Positions 1 to 10,015 of a stretch of DNA of 43,995 nt are shown in pieces; position 1 is the first letter of the stretch, and each line of letters opens with the position of its first letter. The notes under the pieces were generated by a model. It saw only the letters and a list, made by a program, of their open reading frames with translations, was not told the origin of the DNA and made no database searches. Where the stretch lies: contig CAJWLK010000014.1 of NCBI GenBank assembly GCA_913043255.1, forward strand, positions 1-43,995, given 5' to 3'. Position numbers and translations under genes: made by a program. Source of the DNA: an uncultured Gemmatimonadota bacterium. Lineage in GTDB: Bacteria > Gemmatimonadota > Gemmatimonadetes > Palauibacterales > Palauibacteraceae.

Positions 1-134
1 CCGTTGAGGAAGTGGCCGAAGAGGTTGCTGCGGAGGCTGAAGCCGTTGAGGAAGTGGCCGAAGAGGTTGCTGCGGAGGCTGAAGCCGTTGAGGAAGTAGC
101 CGAAGAGGCTGCTGAGGAGAACGAATTAACCTGA
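1..134 (+). CDS. rplJ: C-terminal tail of probable ribosomal protein L10 (partial, start outside window)
   Basis: An open frame runs from the left edge to TGA at 132-134. The 43 visible residues consist of a Glu/Ala/Val repeat, two identical 14-residue units beginning VEEVAEE plus a third degenerate unit ending in ELT. No L10 domain is visible, so the name rests on position: it lies directly upstream of rplL, with a 66 nt gap like that of the usual rplJ-rplL pair. L10 anchors L7/L12 dimers to the ribosomal stalk. Acidic, alanine-rich extensions on L10 occur in several phyla, but one this repetitive is unusual. Another acidic-tailed protein cannot be excluded. Confidence 0.6.
   Translation, partial: VEEVAEEVAAEAEAVEEVAEEVAAEAEAVEEVAEEAAEENELT
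3..107 (+). repeat. 42-bp in-frame tandem repeat, two identical copies plus a degenerate third
   Basis: Bases 3-44 and 45-86 are identical. The third copy starts at 87 and diverges after about 20 bases. The first two bases of the window match the end of the unit, so the array probably continues leftwards. The unit is exactly 14 codons, so copy-number change would keep the reading frame. Confidence 0.9.
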
Positions 135-200
135 GTTAGAGACCGCTGCTATGACAGGCGGCAAAGTCAAGTACGCATAGGATCCAGGGAACGGAATAAC

Positions 201-566
201 ATGTCGAAAGTTGATGATCTTTTAGAGACAATTGGCTCGCTGACGATTCTCGAGGCAGCCGAACTGAAGGACAAGATGGAAGAGAAATTTGGCGTCAGTG
301 CAGCCGCGCCCGTAGCGGTGGCGGCTGGCCCTGCTGCTGCTGCTGAAGAGGAGCAGACAGAGTTTGACGTTGTATTGACGGCCATCGGCGACAAGAAGAT
401 TCAAGTGATCAAGGTTGTGCGCGAGGTCACAAGTCTCGGTCTCAAGGAGGCCAAGGACGTCGTCGATAATGCACCTGGAGCCGTCAAGGAAGGTGTCACC
501 AAAGAAGAGGCGGAAGAAGCCAAAGCCAAGCTTGAGGAACAAGGCGCTACGGTGGAGCTCAAGTAG
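201..566 (+). CDS. rplL: 50S ribosomal protein L7/L12
   Basis: 121 aa. This is the multimeric stalk protein that recruits and activates translational GTPases such as EF-G. The N-terminal dimerisation domain (about residues 1-35), an Ala/Pro-rich hinge (about 36-50) and the C-terminal factor-binding domain with the [10 protein letters not shown] helix (about 83-92) are all visible. Length is normal for the family. The ATG at 201 is preceded by a modest AGGGA about 10 nt upstream. It lies between the probable L10 tail and rpoB, the standard rplJL-rpoBC order. Confidence 0.97.
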   Translation: MSKVDDLLETIGSLTILEAAELKDKMEEKFGVSAAAPVAVAAGPAAAAEEEQTEFDVVLTAIGDKKIQVIKVVREVTSLGLKEAKDVVDNAPGAVKEGVTKEEAEEAKAKLEEQGATVELK

Positions 567-683
567 AGGTTTTACTGAGCATGACCGCACTCTATTTCGA
601 CCTTTCGCACCTTCACCTCGAAGTTACTGGGGGAGAGGAACGAAGCTTGACGTCGTGCTGTGAATCACCCGGAACGTCCCTCA

Positions 684-712
684 TCGGACGGACCTCACCC
701 CCGGGCTATAAT
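684..712 (+). promoter_or_regulatory. Possible sigma70-type promoter upstream of rpoB
   Basis: In the 191-nt gap 567-757 there is a perfect TATAAT at 707-712, 46 nt before the rpoB start. At the expected -35 spacing the match is poor (TCGGAC at 684-689), so this could be a weak or activated promoter, or chance. A small 5-bp hairpin (675-679 with 686-690) overlaps the -35 area. No intrinsic terminator was seen after rplL, so read-through from rplJL into rpoBC is also likely. Confidence 0.4.
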
Positions 713-757
713 ACTGGTATGCCCCTGCGCTTTGAGAGCTTTTAGGAGAGGTACATT

Positions 758-3700
758 TTGACGACTAACGGCAGACCCGCAGTCTCTTTCGCGAAGCTGG
801 ACCGTATGATGGACATGCCGCACTTCCTTGATGTTCAGCGGGAAGCGTTCGATCGGCTACTGCAGTTAGAAGAGCTAGCCGACGTGCGACGTGACCTCGG
901 TCTCGAACGTGTCTTTAATGAAATTTTTCCAATTGGCGATGCGAACGGGAATTTTTCACTGGAGTTTATCAGTTATTCGCTTGGTGAACCCAAGTATGGT
1001 GTAGAGGAGTGCATCGAAAGAGATATGACCTACGCTGCACCACTCAAGGCGCGATTGCGTCTCATCGCCTTCGAGACAATAGGTGAAGATCCGGAAAAGC
1101 GGCCTGGAGATATCGTCGAGAAAGAAGTTTATCTCGGAGAGCTGCCCCTTTTAACCAGCCAAGGTACATTCGTTGTGAACGGTGCTGAACGTGTAATCGT
1201 CAGCCAACTTCATCGGTCACCTGGTGTGGTGTTTGAGGAAAGCGTCCACCCCAATGGTACTCGTCTATTCTCCTCAAGAATCATCCCGTTCCGAGGGTCG
1301 TGGGTGGAATTCACACTCGACATTCACGATGTCATCCACGTCCACATTGACAAGAAGAAAAAGTTTCCTGCTACTGCTCTTCTAAGGGCGTTCGGATACG
1401 GTCGCGACGTAGACATTCTCGATTTGTTTTACAAGAGGCGAGAAGTTGTAGTTGAATCTTCAGACAGTGATTCGGTGGCACGGCGTGAAGTCACTGGAAC
1501 CTTGATTGCCACAACAATTCTCAACGAAGAGTACGAGCCCGAAGCGGAACTGCTGGAGCTTTCTGGATATGAAGTTGATCCAGAGGCTCTGAGCTGGCTT
1601 GCTGTAAGTGTCCTCGATCCAAGTTCCTCTGAGATAATTGGCGGTGTAGGGGATGTGGTCGATGCAGAATTGATCCGAAGATTCGAAGAGGCTGGCATTG
1701 AAACGGTCAGCGTTTTTAAGGAAGAGGAAGCGTTCATCATCCGCCGTGGTAGCATGTTAACTGAAGATGCTATGGATCGGCTGGAGCGAGCTGGTGTTAC
1801 TCAAATAGAAGTCTACTCCAGTGCCACGTTTGTTCCACTTCGCGGATCGTACGAAGAGTTGGCTATGCGCCGCGATTGGTCCTCTAGTCCACAACTCGCC
1901 GCCGACGTTGTCGCTAATGATACAGGTGAAGTGTTAGCTGACAAGGGTACACATTTTGACGCAAAGCTCTTCGAGAAACTAAAGAACAAAAAAGCGCGAG
2001 AGGCCCTCGTGTTCACAGGTGGTCCACGCGGAGAGTCTCCACTTCTGCGTAACACATTGGCTAAAGATCCTACGGGCAGTGAGGCAGCTGCATTACACTC
2101 GATCTACTCACTGGTCCGTCCGGGAGAGGCCCCAAATTTGGAGACTGCGCGAACTGCTCTTGATGGATTGTTTTTTAACCCCACCCGGTATGATCTGGGT
2201 CTAGTGGGTCGGCATAAGGTTAATCACCGTCTCAAGGATGTATATCGGTTGCTTGATTTCCCTATGCCGGAAGATGGTTTGGTCGTTTTGGCCCCATCGG
2301 ACTTTGTGGCAATCCTCCGATATCTCATCGAACTTCACGAAGGTCGCGGATACACAGACGATATCGATCATCTAGGAAACCGACGCGTCCGTTCCATTGG
2401 CGAACTGATTGCGAACCAGTTTTCAGTTGGCCTGTCTCGGATGGCGCGACTAGTTCGTGAGCGCATGTCGATCAATAGCGGTGATGAGGGCGGAATATCA
2501 ATCGATGACTTAGTGAACGCCCGCACCGTTAGCGCTGTGATTCAGGCTTTCTTTGGAAGCTCACAACTCAGTCAGTTTATGGATCAGACGAATCCGCTCT
2601 CTGAGTTGACACATAAACGTCGGTTGAGCGCTCTCGGGCCAGGTGGACTGACTCGTGAGCGAGCAGGGTTTGAAGTACGGGACGTGCACTATTCTCACTA
2701 TGGTCGCATGTGCCCCATTGAAACTCCAGAAGGACCAAATATCGGGCTCATTACGTCGATGACTACGTATTCTCGACTAAATGAACTCGGATTTCTAGAA
2801 ACCCCATACCGAAAGGTTGTCGAGGGTAAAGTTTCAGAAGATCTGACTTGGCTCTCTGCGAGCGAGGAAGAGGAATTTGCGGTGGCACAGGCCAACGCAA
2901 AGCTGAACCCAGACGGTACGTTTGCCCGTGAACTCGTGCTTTGTAGGCGCCGAGATGACTATCCGCTTTTACCGCCTGAAGAGATCGACTACATGGATGT
3001 GGCGCCTGACCAGTTGGTTGCGGTATCACCAGCGTTGATCCCCTTCCTTGAACACGATGACGCGAATCGCGCGCTTATGGGGTCAAATATGCAGCGCCAA
3101 GCCGTGCCTCTTTTATTTCCAGAACGACCCCTCGTTGGTACTGGGCTCGAGGGGAAGGTCGCGGAAGACTCCGGTGCAGTCGTACTTGCAGGACGGCCGG
3201 GCAAAGTCACTCGGGTTACAGCGGATGAGATTGTCGTTGACACAGGTAAGAGTAGGAAGGCGGCTGGAGCGATCCCACTCGCACGGCTTTCTCAATACGA
3301 TCGGTACCGACTGAGGAAGTTTTGGCGCACAAACCAAGACACTGCAATCAACCAACGGCCACTTGTGCGTGTGGGTGATAAAGTCGATAAGGCTGATGTG
3401 ATCGCCGATGGAGCCGGAACGGATGGGGGTTCTTTGGCCCTTGGCCGAAACTCGTTAGTTGCATTTATGCCGTGGTACGGTCACAACTTTGAAGATGCTA
3501 TCGTAATCAGCGAAAAGCTGGTGAAGGGTGACGTATATACGTCGGTACATATTCAGGAACTCGAACTCCATGTCCGAGACACAAAACGAGGGATGGAAGA
3601 GATTACACAAGAGATCCCAAACGTGTCGGAAGAGGCGCTCATTGATCTGGACGATCGCGGAATTGTCTTCGTTGGCGCAGCTGTAAAGTCAGGGGACATA

Positions 3701-5353
3701 CTGGTCGGAAAGATCACGCCTAAAGGAGAAACGGAGCTTTCACCGGAAGAGAAGCTTCTGACCGCGATCTTTGGAGAGAAAGCCAAAGACGTAAAGGATA
3801 GCTCGCTTCGGGTTCCGCCAGGAGTTGAGGGTACGGTTATCGATGTGAAAATCTTCTCGCGGCGAATCGACGATCCACTTCTCGAGCGGGAACATGGTGA
3901 GCGAATTGCCGATCTTCGGAAGAGTGAGCGTGAAGACATCTCACGTGTCATCGAAGCTCGAGATGAAGAGTTGTATGAGCTCATGGAAGGAAATACGGCC
4001 ACTCTCGTTTTGAAGCAGGGCACGATCGAGCCGTATTTTGCAGAAGGAAAAAAGCTTACTAAAACCGCACTTAAGGATTTTGACCTCGGTGAGGTAGATC
4101 TTACCACTCTCAAGGTTAAGGATGAACAGGTGAACAAGCTGATTCGTCGAGTGGTCGATGAGGCAAAGGTGCGTATTGAAGGGATCCGTGAACGTACGGA
4201 GGATGGGATCGACAAGATCTTCCAGCCTGATGAGCTATCTCCAGGTGTCGTGCAGCTGGTCAAGGTTTATTTGGCTGAGAAGCGCAAGATATCGGTCGGA
4301 GATAAGATGGCTGGTCGTCATGGGAACAAAGGCATTATCGCCCGCGTTGTCCCAGAAGAAGACATGCCTGTTCTTCCTGATGGACAATCGGTTGAGATCG
4401 TTCTGAACCCCTTGGGTGTCCCAAGTCGTATGAACGTCGGTCAGGTTATGGAGACGACGCTTGGTTGGGCCGCCGGCATTCTTGGTTTTGAGGCTAATAC
4501 CCCAGTGTTTCAAGGTGCGAGCGAACACGAAATTGGCGCCCTGGTGAAGATCGCGGGTGCGTATTGGGCTGCCGAAACTATCGGGTCCGATATCAGGCCA
4601 CCTGAGCTTACTTATGAGCTAGTTCAAGAGCTTGTTAACGAGATTCAGAGTTTCGTAGAAGTGGGACCTGCTGTTTCTGACGACGATGGCCTTGGTCGTT
4701 CGATCGATGTTTATCTAGGGCAGAGAGGGAGTCTCAAGGCCTTCTTAACATCACTCTCTAAGTTTGTTGTTGAGGTGGCGAGAGACACATCAGGCAAGTC
4801 CACTTCGCCAAAGCTCAAGGCTGCAGGATGGCCTGCGGCTGCTAGTCTTTCTGGGCAACGTTCAGTAACGAAGGGGCTCGATGCAGCTGTCGTTGAATTG
4901 ATGGGTAAGGCTGGACTCGATGCGAACGGAAAGATGCGGCTGCGTGATGGCCGGACAGGTGAAGAGTTCGATGCTGATGTCACAGTGGGTCAAATCTATA
5001 TGATGAAGCTTTCGCATCTTGTCGACGATAAGATCCACGCCCGTTCGATTGGGCCATACAGCCTCGTTACGCAGCAACCTCTGGCTGGGAAAGCGCAGTT
5101 TGGAGGACAACGTTTTGGCGAGATGGAAGTTTGGGCACTGGAGGCGTATGGAGCTGCGCATACGCTTCAAGAGATGCTTACCGTCAAATCGGACGACGTC
5201 ACGGGACGAAGTCGTGCTTACGAAGCGATTGTAAAAGGGGAAAATCTTCCGAAACCGGGAGTCCCAGAGAGCTTTAACGTGTTGGTGAAGGAGCTCCAAG
5301 CACTAGGGTTGAGTGTAACCCTTGGAACTGATGAGAGCGACGCAATCTTCTGA
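758..5353 (+). CDS. rpoB: DNA-directed RNA polymerase subunit beta
   Basis: 1531 aa, starting at TTG 758 behind a strong AGGAGAGG at 744-751. It forms half of the RNA polymerase active-site cleft. Visible blocks are SQLHRSPGV (about residue 148), the rifampicin pocket SQLSQFMDQ onward (about 602-625), GHNFEDAIVISE (about 908-919), KMAGRHGNKGI (about 1183) and the C-terminal FGGQRFGEMEVWALE. In the rifampicin region the residues equivalent to E. coli Q513, D516, H526 and S531 are all wild type, which predicts sensitivity. It is longer than E. coli beta (1342 aa). Much of the excess lies at about 226-430, where the insert-1 region carries three similar strand-helix units. Confidence 0.98.
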   Translation: MTTNGRPAVSFAKLDRMMDMPHFLDVQREAFDRLLQLEELADVRRDLGLERVFNEIFPIGDANGNFSLEFISYSLGEPKYGVEECIERDMTYAAPLKARLRLIAFETIGEDPEKRPGDIVEKEVYLGELPLLTSQGTFVVNGAERVIVSQLHRSPGVVFEESVHPNGTRLFSSRIIPFRGSWVEFTLDIHDVIHVHIDKKKKFPATALLRAFGYGRDVDILDLFYKRREVVVESSDSDSVARREVTGTLIATTILNEEYEPEAELLELSGYEVDPEALSWLAVSVLDPSSSEIIGGVGDVVDAELIRRFEEAGIETVSVFKEEEAFIIRRGSMLTEDAMDRLERAGVTQIEVYSSATFVPLRGSYEELAMRRDWSSSPQLAADVVANDTGEVLADKGTHFDAKLFEKLKNKKAREALVFTGGPRGESPLLRNTLAKDPTGSEAAALHSIYSLVRPGEAPNLETARTALDGLFFNPTRYDLGLVGRHKVNHRLKDVYRLLDFPMPEDGLVVLAPSDFVAILRYLIELHEGRGYTDDIDHLGNRRVRSIGELIANQFSVGLSRMARLVRERMSINSGDEGGISIDDLVNARTVSAVIQAFFGSSQLSQFMDQTNPLSELTHKRRLSALGPGGLTRERAGFEVRDVHYSHYGRMCPIETPEGPNIGLITSMTTYSRLNELGFLETPYRKVVEGKVSEDLTWLSASEEEEFAVAQANAKLNPDGTFARELVLCRRRDDYPLLPPEEIDYMDVAPDQLVAVSPALIPFLEHDDANRALMGSNMQRQAVPLLFPERPLVGTGLEGKVAEDSGAVVLAGRPGKVTRVTADEIVVDTGKSRKAAGAIPLARLSQYDRYRLRKFWRTNQDTAINQRPLVRVGDKVDKADVIADGAGTDGGSLALGRNSLVAFMPWYGHNFEDAIVISEKLVKGDVYTSVHIQELELHVRDTKRGMEEITQEIPNVSEEALIDLDDRGIVFVGAAVKSGDILVGKITPKGETELSPEEKLLTAIFGEKAKDVKDSSLRVPPGVEGTVIDVKIFSRRIDDPLLEREHGERIADLRKSEREDISRVIEARDEELYELMEGNTATLVLKQGTIEPYFAEGKKLTKTALKDFDLGEVDLTTLKVKDEQVNKLIRRVVDEAKVRIEGIRERTEDGIDKIFQPDELSPGVVQLVKVYLAEKRKISVGDKMAGRHGNKGIIARVVPEEDMPVLPDGQSVEIVLNPLGVPSRMNVGQVMETTLGWAAGILGFEANTPVFQGASEHEIGALVKIAGAYWAAETIGSDIRPPELTYELVQELVNEIQSFVEVGPAVSDDDGLGRSIDVYLGQRGSLKAFLTSLSKFVVEVARDTSGKSTSPKLKAAGWPAAASLSGQRSVTKGLDAAVVELMGKAGLDANGKMRLRDGRTGEEFDADVTVGQIYMMKLSHLVDDKIHARSIGPYSLVTQQPLAGKAQFGGQRFGEMEVWALEAYGAAHTLQEMLTVKSDDVTGRSRAYEAIVKGENLPKPGVPESFNVLVKELQALGLSVTLGTDESDAIF

Positions 5354-5369
5354 TTCTGTGGCCTAGATC

Positions 5370-5415
5370 AAAAAAACTAGTAGAGGTGTGTCACGCGGTG
5401 ACGCGCGGACACCTC
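5370..5415. promoter_or_regulatory. Structured rpoB-rpoC intercistronic element
   Basis: The 98-nt gap contains a nested inverted repeat. An outer 7-bp stem pairs 5383-5389 with 5409-5415 (GAGGTGT/ACACCTC). It encloses a perfect 5-bp hairpin, GTCAC-gcg-GTGAC, at 5390-5402, leaving GCGCGG unpaired. An A7 tract lies at 5370-5376, so on the minus strand the element reads as a hairpin followed six bases later by T7, like an antisense terminator. On the + strand it may be an mRNA processing or stability element. The pairing is seen; the function is inferred. Confidence 0.5.
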
Positions 5416-5451
5416 ACGGTAGACAGAGACGAACGACCTTGAGGGTGTGAA

Positions 5452-8400
5452 ATGATTGATTTTCCGCGAAATCCCGGTAGCGGCCCAGCTGAGTTTGATT
5501 GGATTCAGATCAAACTTGCCGCGCCTGAAGAAATCCGTGGTTGGAGTCACGGAGAAGTGACGAAGCCCGAAACGATCAACTACCGCTCGTTTAAACCTGA
5601 GCGGGACGGGTTGTTTTGCGAACGGATTTTTGGGCCCGTGAAGGACTGGGAGTGTCACTGCGGGAAGTTCAAGAGGATTCGCTACAGAGGGCATATCTGT
5701 GACAAATGCGGTGTAGAAGTAACGCTGTCCAAAGTTCGTCGTGAACGGATGGGACACATTGAACTTGCTGTTCCAGTTGCTCACATCTGGTTCTTCAAAA
5801 CCTTACCGTCTCAGATGGGGTATCTCTTAGGAATGAAGCTGCGTGACCTGGAAAAGGTCATTTACTACGCAGCTTATGTGATTACTGACCCTGGAAATCA
5901 AGAAGCTGAGTTCAAGCAAGTCTTGGAAGAAGATGAGTATTGGGAATTAACAGAAAAAGCCCGAGAGGAAAACGATACTGAGTTTCGGGCCGAGATTGGG
6001 GCTGAGGGTGTCCGAACACTGCTTAGCCAACTCGATGTAGATGAACTGGCTGAGCAGCTTCGGTATGAGGTTGTACATGAAACTTCAAAGCATCGTAAGA
6101 AACAAAAGCTCAAGCGACTCAAGGTTATAGATGCGATTCGTTACAGCGACGAAAAAGTTGCTAAACGGAACAACCCTGAACACATGATTATGGATGTGAT
6201 TCCGGTCATTCCGCCGGATCTTCGTCCATTAGTCCCGCTTGATGGGGGTCGTTTTGCCACCTCGGATCTCAATGATCTGTATCGTCGAGTAATCAACCGA
6301 AACAACCGCCTCAAGAAGTTGCTTGAGATGCGGGCACCGGAGGTTATTCTCCGGAATGAGAAACGCATGCTGCAGGAAGCTGTGGATGCGCTATTCGATA
6401 ATGGTAGGAGGGGGAAGGCGATCCGAGGGCGTGGTAAGCGCCCGTTGAAGTCGTTGTCTGACATGCTCAAGGGGAAGCAGGGGCGCTTCCGGCAAAACTT
6501 GCTAGGAAAGCGGGTTGACTATTCGGGTCGTTCAGTGATTGTAGTAGGACCAGAACTTGAGCTGCATCAATGTGGACTGCCCAAAAAGATGGCAGTCGAG
6601 CTTTTCAAGCCTTTCATAATTCACGAGTTAGAGCGTAGGCTTCACGCGGAGACCGTTAAACAGGCCAAAAAGCTTGTTGAGGTTGATGATCCAACTGTGT
6701 ATGAAGTGCTTGAGGACATCATTAAAGACCATCCAGTCCTGCTAAATCGGGCACCTACACTGCACCGACTTGGGATTCAAGCTTTCGAACCGGTATTAGT
6801 AGAAGGTAAGGCGATCCGTATTCATCCACTCGTATGTGCTGCATTCAATGCAGACTTCGATGGTGATCAGATGGCTGTACACGTTCCACTGTCCTTCGAA
6901 TCACAACTCGAATCTCGAGTTCTCATGCTGTCGAGCAATAATATCCTGAAACCTGCCAGTGGTCGGCCAATCGCAGCGCCGTCACAGGACATGGTTTTAG
7001 GGTCTTATTATATGACAAAGGTGAGGCCTGATTTTGACGAGTTGTCGGAACGTGAAGATCTCCCCCGGTTCGCAGATGCTGCACAGCTCGAGATGGCACT
7101 TGAGTGCGGATATCTGCGTTCGGATCGGGGAACACCCGACTATCATCTCCCAATCCGCTTCTTGGCCAATGTGCCGAATGAAGATGGCGAACTCGTTCAA
7201 ATGTGGGTTGTTACTAGTGTGGGTCGCGCCCTATTCAACGCAATTTTACCCGATAGCGTGCCATACGTGAATGAAACAATGGCCAAGGGGTTGTTGGGGG
7301 ATCTGGTATTCAGCTCCTTCCGACTAGCTGGCCTTGTGGAAACAACCGAGTTCCTTGATAAACTCAAAGACTTTGGGTTTCGCCACGCCACGCAAGCTGG
7401 AATATCGATTGGACTCGACGATATGGAGATTCCGGCTGAGAAGCAGGAGATTTTGGCTGATGCGCAAGGTCATGTTGATCGATTCACGCAGGCCTATCAT
7501 CGGGGGATAATTTCGTTTGGCGAGCGCTACAACAAGGTCATTGATGCGTGGACTCACGCAAATAATGACGTAGCTGACGCGATGTTAGGCAATCTTGAAT
7601 CGGCCGATGATGGATATAACCCAATCTACATGATGTTTGACTCGGGGGCCCGAGGATCCAGAGACCAAATCCGACAGCTAGCGGGTATGCGGGGATTGAT
7701 GGCGAAGCCACAAAAGAAACTTACAGGTGGCATCGGAGAAATCATTGAAAGTCCAATTCGCTCGAATTTTCGCGAAGGTCTAAGTGTATTGGAATATTTC
7801 ATCTCGACACATGGTGCCAGAAAGGGGCTTGCCGACACTGCGTTGAAAACAGCCGACGCGGGTTATCTCACACGCCGCCTGGTGGATGTGGCCCAGGACG
7901 TTACAGTTGCAGAGGAGGATTGCGGAACCGTACTGGGTCTCGATGTGACGGCTCTCAAAGAAGGTGAAGATATCATCGAGCCACTGTCTGATCGGGTGGT
8001 TGGAACAATCGCATCTGAAGATGTTGTAGATCCAATCGATGAAGAAGTTATTGTTGCCTCAGGTGAAATGATCACTGAGGCTAAATCTCGCGCCATAGAC
8101 GAAAGTGGTGTCCAGCAGGTTCGCATCCGATCGGTGCTTACATGTGAGTCTCGTGTGGGCACATGCCAGCAGTGTTACGGTCGAAACTTGGCAACCATGG
8201 AACTGGTCGATATGGGGGAAGCAGTCGGTATCCTCGCGGCGCAATCAATTGGCGAACCGGGGACTCAGCTCACGCTGCGGACATTCCATATCGGAGGAAC
8301 TGCGGCCCGCATTGCCGCCCAGACGCAGCGTCGTTCGAAACTTGAAGGAACGATGGCGTTCGAGCGTGTGACCACAGTAAAGAGTTCGGATGGAGACATC

Positions 8401-9705
8401 ATCGTTACGAGTCGTGAGGGTGAGTTGCTAATGCGGACGGATGAAGATCGAGTCATGTCGCGTTTGGCGGTTCCTTACGGTGCGACCCTCCATATCAAAG
8501 ATCAGAAAAATGTTAAGGTAGGCGACCTCTTATTCAGTTGGGACCCCTATTCTGAACCTATTGTCGCAGACAAGAAGGGAAAGATACGGTTTGCCGACAT
8601 TGTGCCTGAAGAGACAGTTCGCGAAGAGCTTGATGAGGCAACCGGTCGGCGTCAGCAGGTGATCATTGAGGATCGGGAGAAACAACTCCACCCGGTCATA
8701 GAAATTGTTGATGGTCGAGGTAAGAAGCTGCGTGAGTTTATTGTGCCGGTTGGTGCACAACTCCTGGTGCATGATGGTGAAGCTGTTAATGAGGGGCATA
8801 CGCTCGCTAAAATCAGTCGTGCAGCCTACAAGACCCGAGATATCACGGGTGGTTTGCCGAGAGTTGCAGAACTGTTTGAGGCAAGGCGGCCGAAGGATCC
8901 AGCGACGATCAGCGAAGTCGATGGCCGCGTGTCGTTCGGTGGGATCAAGCGTGGAAAACGCGAGATCATAGTTACGATGGAGGATGATGAAGAGGTGATA
9001 TACCAGGTCGCCGTAGGTAAGCATCTGCGAGTTCATGAAGGTGACCAAGTGCGCGCCGGTGACCGGCTTTCCGAGGGCCCTGTAAATCCACATGACATCT
9101 TGCGAGTCCGCGGGCCACGTGCAGTTCAGGAATATCTTCTGAACGAGATTCAGGAGGTTTACCGACTTCAAGGGGTGCGGATCAACGACAAGCATATTGC
9201 TGTGATCGTCCGTCAGATGCTCCAGAAGGTCCGTATTGCCGATCCGGGGGACACGCAGTTCCTAGAGGGGGAGCATGTGGATCGCATGGAGTTTCGTGAC
9301 AGGACTAACGAGGCCCTCGAGGCAAAGACCAAGCCGCCGCGAGCAGAGCCAATCCTGCTGGGAATCACGAAATCGAGTCTGACTACTGAGTCTTTCATTA
9401 GTGCAGCTTCATTCCAAGAGACGACACGCGTACTCACTGATGCGGCTGTCCGGGGGGCAAAAGATCGGCTCCGCGGGTTGAAGGAGAACATTATCATTGG
9501 ACACCTTGTCCCTGCTGGAACGGGTACACACCGCATTAACGACGTGGAGTTCCTAATCGACGACACACTGCAAGAGGAGATTGATTCGATGCGGCGGACA
9601 GTGCCGGTAGAGGAGTCGGCTCGGAGTCTGTTTTCAGATCTTCGCGAAAAGGCCGAAGAGGGAACGCCGGTGAAAGGGAAGAAAGCAACAAAAATCACCA
9701 CTTAG
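5452..9705 (+). CDS. rpoC: DNA-directed RNA polymerase subunit beta'
   Basis: 1417 aa, ATG 5452 behind GAGGGTG at 5441-5447. This is the catalytic subunit of RNA polymerase. The N-terminal zinc site has Cys 68, 70, 83 and 86. The Mg-binding NADFDGD motif is at 466-472. The second zinc site has Cys 824, 898, 905 and 908. The bridge-helix/trigger-loop region includes [23 protein letters not shown] just after the second zinc site. Length is close to E. coli (1407 aa). The C-terminal tail is Lys/Thr rich. It is presumably co-transcribed with rpoB. Confidence 0.98.
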   Translation: MIDFPRNPGSGPAEFDWIQIKLAAPEEIRGWSHGEVTKPETINYRSFKPERDGLFCERIFGPVKDWECHCGKFKRIRYRGHICDKCGVEVTLSKVRRERMGHIELAVPVAHIWFFKTLPSQMGYLLGMKLRDLEKVIYYAAYVITDPGNQEAEFKQVLEEDEYWELTEKAREENDTEFRAEIGAEGVRTLLSQLDVDELAEQLRYEVVHETSKHRKKQKLKRLKVIDAIRYSDEKVAKRNNPEHMIMDVIPVIPPDLRPLVPLDGGRFATSDLNDLYRRVINRNNRLKKLLEMRAPEVILRNEKRMLQEAVDALFDNGRRGKAIRGRGKRPLKSLSDMLKGKQGRFRQNLLGKRVDYSGRSVIVVGPELELHQCGLPKKMAVELFKPFIIHELERRLHAETVKQAKKLVEVDDPTVYEVLEDIIKDHPVLLNRAPTLHRLGIQAFEPVLVEGKAIRIHPLVCAAFNADFDGDQMAVHVPLSFESQLESRVLMLSSNNILKPASGRPIAAPSQDMVLGSYYMTKVRPDFDELSEREDLPRFADAAQLEMALECGYLRSDRGTPDYHLPIRFLANVPNEDGELVQMWVVTSVGRALFNAILPDSVPYVNETMAKGLLGDLVFSSFRLAGLVETTEFLDKLKDFGFRHATQAGISIGLDDMEIPAEKQEILADAQGHVDRFTQAYHRGIISFGERYNKVIDAWTHANNDVADAMLGNLESADDGYNPIYMMFDSGARGSRDQIRQLAGMRGLMAKPQKKLTGGIGEIIESPIRSNFREGLSVLEYFISTHGARKGLADTALKTADAGYLTRRLVDVAQDVTVAEEDCGTVLGLDVTALKEGEDIIEPLSDRVVGTIASEDVVDPIDEEVIVASGEMITEAKSRAIDESGVQQVRIRSVLTCESRVGTCQQCYGRNLATMELVDMGEAVGILAAQSIGEPGTQLTLRTFHIGGTAARIAAQTQRRSKLEGTMAFERVTTVKSSDGDIIVTSREGELLMRTDEDRVMSRLAVPYGATLHIKDQKNVKVGDLLFSWDPYSEPIVADKKGKIRFADIVPEETVREELDEATGRRQQVIIEDREKQLHPVIEIVDGRGKKLREFIVPVGAQLLVHDGEAVNEGHTLAKISRAAYKTRDITGGLPRVAELFEARRPKDPATISEVDGRVSFGGIKRGKREIIVTMEDDEEVIYQVAVGKHLRVHEGDQVRAGDRLSEGPVNPHDILRVRGPRAVQEYLLNEIQEVYRLQGVRINDKHIAVIVRQMLQKVRIADPGDTQFLEGEHVDRMEFRDRTNEALEAKTKPPRAEPILLGITKSSLTTESFISAASFQETTRVLTDAAVRGAKDRLRGLKENIIIGHLVPAGTGTHRINDVEFLIDDTLQEEIDSMRRTVPVEESARSLFSDLREKAEEGTPVKGKKATKITT

Positions 9706-9851
9706 CCCATTTTGTTGACCAGGTCTAAGTAGAGGGTTGAAACCATGCCTTGGTTGGGATCGTTGGCAACCCGCTCCGTCCGCTTGTCAAATCCCTCCAG
9801 TGACGGACTGACAATAGTGATTGTTAAGCGCCTAGGAAGCACCATTTTCGC

Positions 9852-9878
9852 TTGACACACGTCAAATCGCAGTATAAT
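9852..9878 (+). promoter_or_regulatory. Strong sigma70-type promoter of the str operon
   Basis: Perfect consensus TTGACA at 9852-9857 and perfect TATAAT at 9873-9878, separated by 15 bp, which is slightly short of the 17-bp optimum. Transcription would start near 9885, giving a leader of about 130 nt before rpsL. It is the only place in the window where both hexamers are perfect, and it lies where a str-operon promoter is expected. Confidence 0.8.
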
Positions 9879-9890
9879 CTCCACAGGCTA

Positions 9891-9925
9891 TTGACCGATT
9901 GGTCGACGGTTACCGCGAGTGCGGT
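9891..9925 (+). promoter_or_regulatory. Two adjacent tetraloop hairpins in the str operon leader
   Basis: The first hairpin pairs 9891-9896 with 9901-9906 around loop GATT (6 bp, one G-U). The second pairs 9912-9916 with 9921-9925 (ACCGC/GCGGT) around GAGT and is followed by a short T run. Both would lie at the very 5' end of the predicted transcript. They could stabilise the mRNA or take part in attenuation. Function is inferred only. Confidence 0.4.
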
Positions 9926-10015
9926 TTTCCGTCCCCGTTTTTTATCCCGCAACGGCCGGACCCTGAGTTCGGTAATGGACGTATCGGTGCGGCTAGAAGG
10001 AACGATGGAGTGTAG

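Larger units (their letters stand above)
9706..10015. other. 310-nt intergenic region between rpoC and rpsL
   Basis: This is the longest non-coding stretch in the window. After the rpoC stop there are only weak 5-bp stems (for example 9741-9745 with 9751-9755) and no U-tract, so no convincing intrinsic terminator. A dyad ACAAT-N4-ATTGT at 9811-9824 lies about 28 nt upstream of the -35 box and could be an operator or a weak hairpin. The promoter and leader hairpins are listed separately. No ORF worth calling and no tRNA was seen. Confidence 0.7.

Noticed and set aside
3553..4263. Long minus-strand open frame (236 codons) inside rpoB
   Set aside because: Ser/Arg-rich shadow of the rpoB coding frame with no family resemblance and no Shine-Dalgarno context.
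9741..9771. Possible terminator after rpoC
   Set aside because: Only 5-bp stems that compete with each other and no T-tract, so the evidence is too weak to call.
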